Shown here: positions 25,916 through 33,169 of the stretch, piece by piece
Position numbering within the stretch: the stretch's first letter is position 1
How the letters are laid out: every line of letters starts with the position of its first letter
Assembly (NCBI GenBank): GCA_900469615.1
Contig: UBYA01000014.1
Span: forward strand, 163,074 to 227,073
Reading direction: 5' to 3'
DNA from: Hyphomicrobiales bacterium
Lineage (GTDB): Bacteria; Pseudomonadota; Alphaproteobacteria; Rhizobiales; Rhizobiaceae
Length of the DNA: 64,000 nt
Made by a program: the position numbers and the translations under genes
Notes under the pieces: model-generated
The model's database searches: none
The model's input: only the letters and a program-made list of their open reading frames with translations
What the model was told of the DNA's origin: nothing

Positions 25916-27478
25916 ATGACCCAGACAGCACACCCAGACACCGTTCTCATCGTCGATTTTGGCAGCCAGGTGACGCAGCTGATCGCACGCCGCGTGCGCG
26001 AAGCCGGCGTCTATTGCGAAATCGTCCCCTTTCAATCGGCCGAAGCCGGCTTCAAGCGGCTGCAGCCGAAAGCCGTGATCCTTTCCGGCAGCCCGGCCTC
26101 GACCGTGGACGAAGGCTCGCCCCGCGCGCCGCAGATCATCTTCGAAAGCGGTATTCCGGTGTTCGGCATCTGCTACGGCCAGCAGACCATGTGCATGCAG
26201 CTCGGCGGCAAGGTCGAGAGCGGCCATCACCGCGAATTCGGCCGCGCCTTCCTGGACGTCGACAAGGATTGCGCCCTCTTCGAAGGGCTGTGGTCGAACG
26301 GTTCGCGCCATCAGGTATGGATGAGCCATGGCGACCGCGTGACAGCGCTGCCCGAGGGCTTCGAAGTGGTCGCCACCTCTTCGAACGCGCCTTACGCCTT
26401 CATCGCCGACGAGAAGCGTAAGTATTACGGCGTTCAGTTCCACCCGGAAGTCGTGCATACGCCCGATGGCGCCAAGCTGATCGGCAACTTCATTCACAAC
26501 ATCGCCGGCATCAAGGGCGACTGGTCGATGTCGGCCTATCGCGCCAAGGCGGTTCAGGCGATCCGCGACCAGGTCGGCGACAAGCGCGTCATCTGCGCGC
26601 TTTCCGGCGGCGTCGACTCTTCCGTCGCAGCGCTGCTGATCCACGAAGCTGTCGGCGACCAGCTGACCTGCATTCTCGTCGACCACGGCCTGATGCGCAA
26701 GGACGAGGCGGCGAACGTCGTCGCCATGTTCCGCGAGCACTACAACCTGCATCTGCTGCATGTGGACGCTTCTGACCGCTTCATCGGCGAGCTGGAGGGC
26801 GTTTCCGACCCCGAAACCAAGCGCAAGATCATCGGCCGCCTCTTCATCGAGACCTTCGAGGAAGAGGCCAAGAAGCTCGGCGGCGCCGATTTCCTCGGTC
26901 AGGGCACGCTTTATCCCGATGTCATCGAGAGCGTTTCCTTCACCGGCGGCCCGTCTGTCACCATCAAGTCGCACCACAATGTCGGCGGCCTGCCGGAACG
27001 CATGAAGATGCAGCTCGTCGAGCCGCTGCGGGAGCTCTTCAAGGACGAAGTGCGCGCTCTCGGCAAGGAGCTCGGCCTGCCCGACAGCTTCATCGGCCGC
27101 CACCCCTTCCCCGGCCCCGGCCTCGCGATCCGCTGCCCCGGCGGCATCACCCGCGAGAAGCTGGAGATCCTGCGCGAAGCCGATGCCATCTATCTCGACG
27201 AAATCCGCAAGGCCGGCCTTTACGACGCCATCTGGCAGGCGTTTGCCGTGCTCCTGCCGGTGCAGACCGTCGGCGTCATGGGCGACGGTCGCACCTACGA
27301 GTTCGTCTGCGCGTTGCGCGCCGTCACCTCCGTCGACGGCATGACGGCGGATTTCTATCACTACGACATGGAATTCCTCGGCCGCGCCGCGACCCGCATC
27401 ATCAACGAAGTCCGCGGCATCAACCGCGTGGTCTACGACGTCACGTCGAAGCCGCCCGGCACGATCGAGTGGGAGTAG
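25916..27478 (+). CDS. guaA: GMP synthase (glutamine-hydrolysing)
   Basis: GuaA converts XMP to GMP with glutamine and ATP. The 520-residue protein has the class I amidotransferase domain with nucleophile C86 in GICYGQQ. The ATP-pyrophosphatase P-loop SGGVDSS lies at 230-236. A C-terminal dimerisation domain ends in the universal PPGTIEWE. The last 20 bp of the gene are repeated with two changes at 28110-28129, beyond an A+T-rich gene. The 3' end of guaA is a known integration hotspot for genomic islands, so this copy is probably the reconstituted attachment site. Confidence 0.98.
   Translation: MTQTAHPDTVLIVDFGSQVTQLIARRVREAGVYCEIVPFQSAEAGFKRLQPKAVILSGSPASTVDEGSPRAPQIIFESGIPVFGICYGQQTMCMQLGGKVESGHHREFGRAFLDVDKDCALFEGLWSNGSRHQVWMSHGDRVTALPEGFEVVATSSNAPYAFIADEKRKYYGVQFHPEVVHTPDGAKLIGNFIHNIAGIKGDWSMSAYRAKAVQAIRDQVGDKRVICALSGGVDSSVAALLIHEAVGDQLTCILVDHGLMRKDEAANVVAMFREHYNLHLLHVDASDRFIGELEGVSDPETKRKIIGRLFIETFEEEAKKLGGADFLGQGTLYPDVIESVSFTGGPSVTIKSHHNVGGLPERMKMQLVEPLRELFKDEVRALGKELGLPDSFIGRHPFPGPGLAIRCPGGITREKLEILREADAIYLDEIRKAGLYDAIWQAFAVLLPVQTVGVMGDGRTYEFVCALRAVTSVDGMTADFYHYDMEFLGRAATRIINEVRGINRVVYDVTSKPPGTIEWE
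27458..27477 (+). repeat. Candidate attachment-site repeat in guaA 3' end
   Basis: The sequence GGCACGATCGAGTGGGA plus GTA encodes the GTIEWE terminus and start of the stop codon of GuaA. A copy differing at two positions (18 of 20 identical) lies at 28110-28129. Together they bracket the A+T-rich HEPN-like gene, like attL and attR of an element integrated in guaA. Confidence 0.65.
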
Positions 27479-27494
27479 GCGAAGACCGGACCGG

Positions 27495-28106
27495 ATGAGT
27501 GATTGGCCTAGAGATGAATGGGCGGAGGCGGGTGCCCGAGATTATCTTGAGGCATTAGGTGTTTTATCACTACGTTATGATAGGCTTCAGCTTGCTCTTA
27601 TTCGCCTAATAGAAAGTTATCTGATTGGGATACCTGATTCCATACTCAATCAGATATTGTTCCCTATGAATAATAGCCAGCGATTAAATCTACTCAAACA
27701 AATCGCTGTAGAGATGGAGCAATGTGAAGAGGTTCGTGAACTAATCGCGTATTTTCAAAAAGGATTCTCTATCTGCACCGAGAACCGAAATATTGTGTTG
27801 CATGCCGGTGGCCATCTGGGAGATACACATTTTCATTTTATTAAGAATCGGAGAGGCCCGCCGTTTGACAATGGGGTATATTCGGTGAGCCTTAAAGGGT
27901 TGCGAGCTATTTGCGATTCCATATCTGAAATGACCGATTTCGCTTGGGATATAAACCTCTACATTAGATCAGAGACGGGTAGATATCGTCTGGATGAATA
28001 TGAGGATGAAAAAGGCTTTGAGATTCCCCAAAAGCCGATCTTACCACGTAAATTAGTTCTACCCAAAGATGGAAGCATTCATCCAGATGGACCGATTTTC
28101 TTCTAG
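27495..28106 (+). CDS. HEPN-like putative RNase, horizontally acquired
   Basis: This 203-residue protein belongs to no named family that I recognise. The N-terminal 110 residues look all-helical (LRYDRLQLALIRLIESYLIG, SQRLNLLKQIAVEMEQ, VRELIAYFQKGF). They lead to E-N-R98-N99-I-V-L-H103-A, which fits the HEPN RNase motif R-x4-6-H with a polar residue after the arginine. The C-terminal half is charged and ends in a proline-rich tail. Base composition is unlike its neighbours: 22 of 60 bases from 27541 are G/C, against 43 of 60 from 27121 in guaA. The gene starts 16 bp after guaA and is bounded by repeats of the guaA 3' end. HEPN proteins are common in toxin-antitoxin and phage-defence systems, but no partner gene is visible. 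Confidence 0.65.
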   Translation: MSDWPRDEWAEAGARDYLEALGVLSLRYDRLQLALIRLIESYLIGIPDSILNQILFPMNNSQRLNLLKQIAVEMEQCEEVRELIAYFQKGFSICTENRNIVLHAGGHLGDTHFHFIKNRRGPPFDNGVYSVSLKGLRAICDSISEMTDFAWDINLYIRSETGRYRLDEYEDEKGFEIPQKPILPRKLVLPKDGSIHPDGPIFF

Positions 28107-28109
28107 CTT

Positions 28110-28129
28110 GGCACGGTCGAGTGGGAATA
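28110..28129 (+). repeat. Second guaA-3'-end-like repeat (candidate distal att site)
   Basis: GGCACGGTCGAGTGGGA plus ATA matches the guaA terminus at 18 of 20 positions. Read in guaA's frame it gives G-T-V-E-W-E, a GuaA-like ending, but with no guaA sequence before it. It begins 3 bp after the HEPN-like stop codon. The following 100 bp (to 28231) contain no gene and remain A+T-rich. Confidence 0.65.
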
Positions 28130-28231
28130 TGGGACTATTGGTACTTCCATGCTCAACCTTCCCGGAAGTGCCCGATCACTGACTTTAGCAAATCAGGCAC
28201 CTCTAGGAAATGACGAATAGAGTGACTGCCC

Positions 28232-28672
28232 TTACTTCACGGTAATGCTCAAACCGCTGATATCGGCGTTGACTTGCAAGCCCACCTGCTTGCCTGTGAG
28301 CTCGAGCTTGGCGCCCTTGTCATTGGTCATGACAATCATCTGGGCGCCCTTCCCGACCGCACCGCCGCCGCCGGCTGCGCCGTAGACACCTGCTACATCC
28401 CGGGCGCGGCGGATATTGCGCACGGTGCCCTGGAAATAGGTCTTGGAGGCGCCGAAGGCGAGGCCGCCCGAGATGCCGCCGATCGAGATGGGATATTTGC
28501 GACCGTGGAAGGTCAGCGTGCCTTCGCCGCCGGAGCCGCCGACGAAGAAAGCGGCCTTGTATACGGCGAAACGGACCGTGCCGCTATCGGCATGCGCGGC
28601 ACCGGCAAAGCCAATTCCCGCGGCAGCGATGGCGGCAACCGCGACTGAACGAAATCCAGACGAAATCTTCAT
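28232..28672 (-). CDS. Small exported glycine-rich protein, unknown function
   Basis: This 146-residue protein has a clear Sec signal peptide (MKISSGFRSVAVAAIAAAGIG...AHA-DS). The mature region is beta-rich and glycine-rich, with FVGGSGGEGTLTFHG and ISGGLAFGAS segments and alternating hydrophobic residues. It loosely recalls EipA/YSC84-like lipid-binding envelope proteins, but I cannot assign it. ATG 28672 is preferred to an upstream start at 28723 because the signal peptide begins there. Confidence 0.6.
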   Translation of the reverse strand: MKISSGFRSVAVAAIAAAGIGFAGAAHADSGTVRFAVYKAAFFVGGSGGEGTLTFHGRKYPISIGGISGGLAFGASKTYFQGTVRNIRRARDVAGVYGAAGGGGAVGKGAQMIVMTNDKGAKLELTGKQVGLQVNADISGLSITVK

Positions 28673-28913
28673 GATGAGACATCCCTCAAGAGCGCCGCTT
28701 CCCCAGCCGGCCGGGTACGACACCAGCGTCGTAACTAGTTACATATTAACAATCTCGCACGCGATTGGTTCCAAAGAAAGTACGATAATAACAAAGCGTT
28801 AGAGCATGCTCAAATAATCGGGTGGGCTTGAGGGGGCCGATCGGATACCGTCTGCGACGCATTTGCTCACGCCGCATCGACCTTTGTCGTCGGTTCCGCC
28901 GGGAAGTTTCCAT

Positions 28914-29495
28914 ATGCAAGATGATGCCGCAGCCGAAAGTATGGATGTCCGTGGTGAAACAGCAGCGCCGGCAGGCGGACTGTCGGACATTCTCGAGCCT
29001 TGCCTGTCCGTGATTTTCTGCGGATTGAACCCCGCGCTTACGGCGCATCGGGACGGCCACAATTTCTCAAACCGCAGCAATCGGTTCTGGCGGGTCCTGC
29101 ATCTTGCCGGCTTTACCCCTCGCCTGCTGCGGGCGGAGGAGGAGCGCGAAATGCTGCAATACGGCCTGGGTCTGACATCGGCCGTTTCCCGTCCGACGAA
29201 AAGCGCCAGCGAACTGAAAAAGAGCGACTACATTGCCGCCGCTCCGATGCTCGAAGACAAGATCAGAAGGCTTGCGCCACGCAATCTGGCATTTCTGGGC
29301 AAAGCCGCCTATGCCGCCATCGGCTCTCGGACCGAGATCGAATGGGGCAGGCAGCCGGACGATTTTGCCGGCACTTCGATCTGGGTCCTGCCGAACCCGA
29401 GCGGCCTCAACAGGGCCTTCGATCTGGCGAAACTGACGGAGCACTACCGCGAGATGAAGCTGGCGATCGATCGCGCGACCATCCCTGCCGGATGA
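28914..29495 (+). CDS. mug: G/U mismatch-specific DNA glycosylase (MUG family)
   Basis: This 193-residue protein belongs to the uracil-DNA-glycosylase superfamily, family 2 (MUG/TDG), which removes uracil or thymine mispaired with guanine. The substrate pocket motif appears as FCGLNPALTAHRDGHNF followed by NRFW, and the DNA-wedge motif as NPSGLNRAF. About 30 residues precede the core and are low complexity. Start ATG 28914 was chosen over 28863 because the upstream codons look non-coding. Confidence 0.9.
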   Translation: MQDDAAAESMDVRGETAAPAGGLSDILEPCLSVIFCGLNPALTAHRDGHNFSNRSNRFWRVLHLAGFTPRLLRAEEEREMLQYGLGLTSAVSRPTKSASELKKSDYIAAAPMLEDKIRRLAPRNLAFLGKAAYAAIGSRTEIEWGRQPDDFAGTSIWVLPNPSGLNRAFDLAKLTEHYREMKLAIDRATIPAG

Positions 29496-29522
29496 TGAAG
29501 ATGGCTGCGGATTGCCGCTACG

Positions 29523-30077
29523 TCAGGCGCGGCCAAGTTCCACGAAAGCCCGTTCGAGCATCGCCCGGCCATCGGCGAATTCCGTCGCCGGGTCCACCTC
29601 GCCGGCATTTGCCTCGATGCGGGCGCGCGACAGGGTGAAGCCGGGCATGGTGTCGACGGGCGTCATCTTCAATCCGGTCAGCACCTGATGAAGCTGGGCG
29701 GCGCATTTGTTGCCGCCATGGCCGCCATAGGTGACGATCATGGCCGGTTTGCCGCTCCACTCCCGATAGAGATGATCGAGCGCATTCTTCAAGACGGCCG
29801 GGTAGCCCCAATTATATTGCGGGCTGACGAAAACAATGGCGTCGCCGCTGGCGATCTTTTCGCTCCAGGCCCTGGTGAGGCCGGTGCGATAATCGCCCGT
29901 TGCCGGGATGCTCGGCTCTCCATCCATCGGCAAGGGCCAATCGCGGAGATCGACAATCTCGAATTCGGACGGCAGCAGCTCGCGACCGACCGACGCCACC
30001 CATTCGGCGACCACGGGGCATATGCGGTTCGGCCTGACACTGCCGACGATGACGAGGATTCTGGATGGCATGGGCAT
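29523..30077 (-). CDS. NADPH-dependent FMN reductase family protein
   Basis: This 184-residue flavodoxin-fold protein has N-terminal ILVIVGSVRPNR (FMN phosphate loop), a central FVSPQYNWGYPAVLKNALDHL segment and VTYGGHGG near the C-terminal third. These are the hallmarks of the NADPH-dependent FMN reductase/quinone reductase family. The ATG at 30077 follows GGAGAAGG. It is divergent from a MarR-family gene with a 13-bp palindrome between them, so it is the likely target of that regulator. Confidence 0.88.
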   Translation of the reverse strand: MPMPSRILVIVGSVRPNRICPVVAEWVASVGRELLPSEFEIVDLRDWPLPMDGEPSIPATGDYRTGLTRAWSEKIASGDAIVFVSPQYNWGYPAVLKNALDHLYREWSGKPAMIVTYGGHGGNKCAAQLHQVLTGLKMTPVDTMPGFTLSRARIEANAGEVDPATEFADGRAMLERAFVELGRA

Positions 30078-30095
30078 GGCGCCTTCTCCAATTAT

Positions 30096-30108
30096 GTGTA
30101 TAATACAC
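30096..30108. promoter_or_regulatory. Candidate MarR operator
   Basis: GTGTAT-A-ATACAC is a perfect 6-bp inverted repeat with one central base, in the 59-bp gap between the divergent FMN reductase and MarR genes. A further ATACAC half-site occurs at the start of the MarR gene. The position overlaps where both promoters should lie. Confidence 0.5.
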
Positions 30109-30136
30109 TTAACTGAAGAGGACAGGATCTGTAAAG

Positions 30137-30610
30137 GTGCAAAATACACATATTCTCGATGAGCTGGCCGGCGGCCTGCTCGATATCGTCAATTTCCTGA
30201 ATGCGCCGCAGCGCGACGAAGCTCTCCTGCGCGCAGCGGGCGTGCAGCTCGACCGCGCCCTGTTTCCATTGCTCGCGAGGCTGGGCATGCAAGGACCGCT
30301 CGGCGTTGCCGAGCTCTCCGAACAGGTAGGGCGCGATTATACCACGGTCAGCCGCCAGCTGGCGCGGCTGGAGAGCCTCGGGTTCGTCACCCGCAACCCC
30401 GATATCGAAGATCGGCGCCGGTCGATCGCTCAGATTACCGACGAAGGCGGTATATGCTTCAGGGCCGTGCGCGAGGCACGCAGGCGGGCCTTGACGCAGG
30501 CGCTTGCCGATTGGACCGATGACGACCGGCAATCCCTCACGCGGCTCGTTCGCCGCTTCGCCGATGCGCTGGGCGAGCTGCCATTGCCGGAGAATGACCA
30601 AGCGGGCTAA
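30137..30610 (+). CDS. MarR family transcriptional regulator
   Basis: This 157-residue protein has a winged helix-turn-helix: LGVAELSEQVGRDYTTVSRQLARLESLGFV is the helix-turn-helix region and RNPDIEDRRRS the wing. Flanking helices serve dimerisation. It begins at GTG 30137; no ATG gives a full N-terminus. It is divergent from the FMN reductase gene and probably represses it and itself in response to a small ligand or oxidant, the common MarR arrangement. Confidence 0.85.
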   Translation: MQNTHILDELAGGLLDIVNFLNAPQRDEALLRAAGVQLDRALFPLLARLGMQGPLGVAELSEQVGRDYTTVSRQLARLESLGFVTRNPDIEDRRRSIAQITDEGGICFRAVREARRRALTQALADWTDDDRQSLTRLVRRFADALGELPLPENDQAG

Positions 30611-30662
30611 CTCTAGGATTGCGCTGCGCGACATGATAGGCATCGCTCATCGATTACGCGGA

Positions 30663-30877
30663 ATGATGGCGAACACCCCACGAGGCGCGATTATCCAGAA
30701 ATTCGTCAACTATCGCTCCCAGCTCGTCATCGTCGGCAATATCTCGCGATGGTCGAAAGCAGCAATGCATTGTGCGATTTCGTCTATGAATCGAACAAGG
30801 GATGCGAGGTCTGGTTTCTGCCGTATATGGATGGCCTGGCCGAGCGTCTTCAGCCGACCGTCCAGAGCTGGATTTAA
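30663..30877 (+). pseudogene. Truncated, frameshifted DUF4180 remnant
   Basis: Two frames together reproduce the C-terminal half of a DUF4180 protein. IIQKFVNYRSQLVIVGNIS is read in one frame to about 30746; then MVESSNALCDFVYESNKG and EVWFLPYMDGLAERL are read in another frame from 30749 to the stop at 30875. A single-base loss near 30747 explains the shift. The N-terminal half of the family is absent, as the MarR gene ends 50 bp upstream. DUF4180 has no established function. Confidence 0.7.
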
Positions 30878-30889
30878 AGGTATGCCTTC

Positions 30890-31441
30890 ATGGAACCCAC
30901 ATTCTCTCCGCCGCAACTGGAAACGGAACGGCTTATCCTGACGGGCCATACGCTCGATGACTTCGCTCCGCTTGCCGCCATGTGGAGCGACCCTTTGGTG
31001 GTGAAGCATATTTTCGGCAACGTCGTCTCCACTTCAAGAGAGTCATGGATGCGGATGCTGTCCTATCATGGTCTTTGGCCGCTGCTCGGATATGGCTACT
31101 GGGCAATCCGCGAGAAATCGTCCGGCAGCTATGTCGGCGACCTCGGCTTTGCCGATTTCCATCGGATCATGGATCCGCCGATCAAAGGCATTCCGGAAGC
31201 CGGCTGGACGCTGGCGGCATGGGCGCATGGCAAGGGCTTTGCCACCGAAGCGCTGGCCGCCGCCATTGCCTGGCTGGACGATCAGCCTCGATTCGACCGC
31301 AGTGTCTGCCTGATCTCGCCGGGCAATGCGGCCTCGATCCGCGTTGCCGAAAAGGCCGGCTATCGCGATCCGATGCCGGTCCGCTTCAACGATAAGGACA
31401 CATTGCTGTTTTCCCGCGCCCGTCAGGCGCCGAAAGAATAG
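30890..31441 (+). CDS. GNAT family N-acetyltransferase (RimJ/RimL-like)
   Basis: This 183-residue acetyltransferase of the Acetyltransf_3 type has the N-terminal pattern LETERLILTGHTLDDF. The acetyl-CoA-binding region is AWAHGKGFATEALAAAIAWL, and late strands include SIRVAEKAGY. Relatives acetylate ribosomal protein N-termini, antibiotics or small metabolites. The substrate is not evident. It starts 13 bp after the DUF4180 remnant. Confidence 0.87.
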   Translation: MEPTFSPPQLETERLILTGHTLDDFAPLAAMWSDPLVVKHIFGNVVSTSRESWMRMLSYHGLWPLLGYGYWAIREKSSGSYVGDLGFADFHRIMDPPIKGIPEAGWTLAAWAHGKGFATEALAAAIAWLDDQPRFDRSVCLISPGNAASIRVAEKAGYRDPMPVRFNDKDTLLFSRARQAPKE

Positions 31442-31475
31442 GGCGCGGGGGCCGGCGCCGTTGACGGCGTTCGGC

Positions 31476-32039
31476 TTAAAACGCCAGCGATTGCTGCACC
31501 GGTTTCGGCGGCGCCAGCTGGACGCCTTCCAGTTCCAACATGCGCGCCTTCGCATTCGAGCCGCCGGGCGCCGAAAAGCCGCCGATCTTGCCGCCCGCCG
31601 CCAGCACGCGGTGGCAGGGGATGATCAATGCCACCGGATTTTTTGCCATGGCCTGACCGACATCGCGCGCGGCTTCAGGCCCTGCGCCAAGCTGCTTGGC
31701 CAGAGTTCCATAGGTCGTGGTGTGGCCCCAGCCGACCTGCCGGGCGGCATCGTAGATCTGCCTGAAGAAATCATCCTGCTCGCCGAGGTCGAGCGTGACG
31801 CCGGAAAAATCGATTTCCTCGCCGGCGAAATAGCGCTTCACCTGGGCGATCACGTCCGCGACCGCCGCGGTCGGCGAGGCGGGCTGCGCATTCGGCAGCC
31901 GGCGCAGAAGCAGGCGCTCGGTCGCTCCCGCGTCGTTGGTCGGCAATTGAAAGCGCAGGACTCCGACATCGCTCCAGGCGATGCCGCAGAAGCCGCCGGC
32001 GGTTTCGAAGATCGAATAATTCTGCCTTGTCTCGTTCAT
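31476..32039 (-). CDS. ogt: Methylated-DNA--protein-cysteine methyltransferase
   Basis: This 187-residue O6-alkylguanine-DNA alkyltransferase repairs alkylated bases by irreversible transfer to its own cysteine. The active site is IPCHRV, with C142 as acceptor. It is followed by GGKIGGFSAPGG, and preceded by the helix-turn-helix segment TTYGTLAKQLG. The protein has only the Ogt-like domain, with no Ada domain. ATG 32039 has a GGGAGC site; longer in-frame codons upstream are not supported. Confidence 0.93.
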   Translation of the reverse strand: MNETRQNYSIFETAGGFCGIAWSDVGVLRFQLPTNDAGATERLLLRRLPNAQPASPTAAVADVIAQVKRYFAGEEIDFSGVTLDLGEQDDFFRQIYDAARQVGWGHTTTYGTLAKQLGAGPEAARDVGQAMAKNPVALIIPCHRVLAAGGKIGGFSAPGGSNAKARMLELEGVQLAPPKPVQQSLAF

Positions 32040-32177
32040 GACGAAAGCTCCCGTGTTTCCACTTGTCATGAAAATCGTCCCGGAAAGCGTCGAATTCAAC
32101 CCGATTCTTGCGAGGATCGAAACTTGCCACCGTCTTTGCCACGATAAAATCGAGCAACGAGGGCGGCAAGCACCCAA

Positions 32178-32309
32178 TCAATATCCGCCGCCCGACGGAG
32201 GAGAGTTCTGCGTCGTGCCGCTGCCGGAACCACCGGAGGTCGTGCAGGAGGCGACAGCAAAGCCGAAAAGAGCGAGAAAAGCGGCCGAAAAGAAGATCTT
32301 GACGCACAT
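32178..32309 (-). CDS. Small putative lipoprotein
   Basis: This 43-residue open frame has a lipoprotein signal: MCVKIFFSAAFLALFGFAVAS-C, with V-A-S-C as lipobox. The mature tail of about 22 residues is rich in Gly, Ser, Thr and Pro. An AAAAGGAA site lies upstream of ATG 32309. Short lipoproteins of this kind are common and usually unannotated. Function is unknown. Confidence 0.55.
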   Translation of the reverse strand: MCVKIFFSAAFLALFGFAVASCTTSGGSGSGTTQNSPPSGGGY

Positions 32310-32536
32310 GATGGTCGTTCCTTTTGAGAGAGACGCGACGAAACCCCGGCATGGCGTGAACAGACCGGGCCGGCCTTTTATTCGGCCGCGCCTCTCTAAA
32401 TGAGGATTGCCGCCCGCGGTCGCGGCCAACCCGACTAATGTTCTTGTTTTGTTCTTGATGCGGCTATCATCGGATCGTATGATGTCGGCATCGGGAAAAT
32501 GGAAGGATGCAGAGCGTGTAAGCTTTGAAGCGATCC

Positions 32537-33160
32537 ATGAAGAACAACAGGCAACTCTCACTCAATCTCGGAGACGGAGGGCGCAGACAGACATCGCTGC
32601 CCTCGGAACAGGAGCCAGCCAATGGGCTCTATTTTGCTATCCTGCCCGATCAGGAGACGGCCGCGCGCAGTTTTGAACTCGCCGGGACGTTTCGCCGCCA
32701 ATACGGCTTTTCAACGAAGCCGCGGCGCAAGGATCTGTTCCATATCACTCTCTATCGAATGCAGATCGATCCGATGCGCGAATTGCCCGAAGACGTGGCG
32801 TTTGCGGCAATGGAGGCAGCGTCGACGATTAGAAAGCGATCGTTTCCAGTCCTGTTCGATCGGGCTGTGAGCTTCGGCAATAGAGACAATCGGCCGCTTG
32901 TCTTATGGAACAAGGATGGAAACTCGGAATTGAAAGCGCTTCATCGCGAACTGGATGAAGCCATCGAACTGACAGGCTTCAAGAGAGGCCGCGAAAAGCC
33001 GGTCGAGCCGCATATGACGCTGCTTTATCAGGGCCATCTCATTCCGGACATCCTGCTCGAAGAGCCCGTTTCGTGGACCGCCAGAGACTTCGTGCTGATC
33101 AACAGCCTGTACGGCAAGGCAACTCACGACCATCTTTGCTATTGGCCGCTACACGACTGA
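32537..33160 (+). CDS. 2'-5' RNA ligase/cyclic phosphodiesterase family protein (2H superfamily)
   Basis: This 207-residue protein carries the two catalytic H-x-T motifs of the 2H phosphoesterase superfamily, H69-I-T71 and H159-M-T161, in the usual symmetric positions. Members open 2',3'-cyclic phosphates in RNA or join 2'-5' RNA ends. The first 28 residues are a polar leader with no homology. ATG 32537 is preferred to a TTG at 32525. It is convergent with the SulP gene, with 9 bp between stops. Confidence 0.88.
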   Translation: MKNNRQLSLNLGDGGRRQTSLPSEQEPANGLYFAILPDQETAARSFELAGTFRRQYGFSTKPRRKDLFHITLYRMQIDPMRELPEDVAFAAMEAASTIRKRSFPVLFDRAVSFGNRDNRPLVLWNKDGNSELKALHRELDEAIELTGFKRGREKPVEPHMTLLYQGHLIPDILLEEPVSWTARDFVLINSLYGKATHDHLCYWPLHD

Positions 33161-33169
33161 GCGGCGCAT

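Noticed and set aside
27480..28231. Insertion caused by an IS element
   Set aside because: No terminal inverted repeats or transposase; the duplicated guaA end fits site-specific recombination better than transposition.
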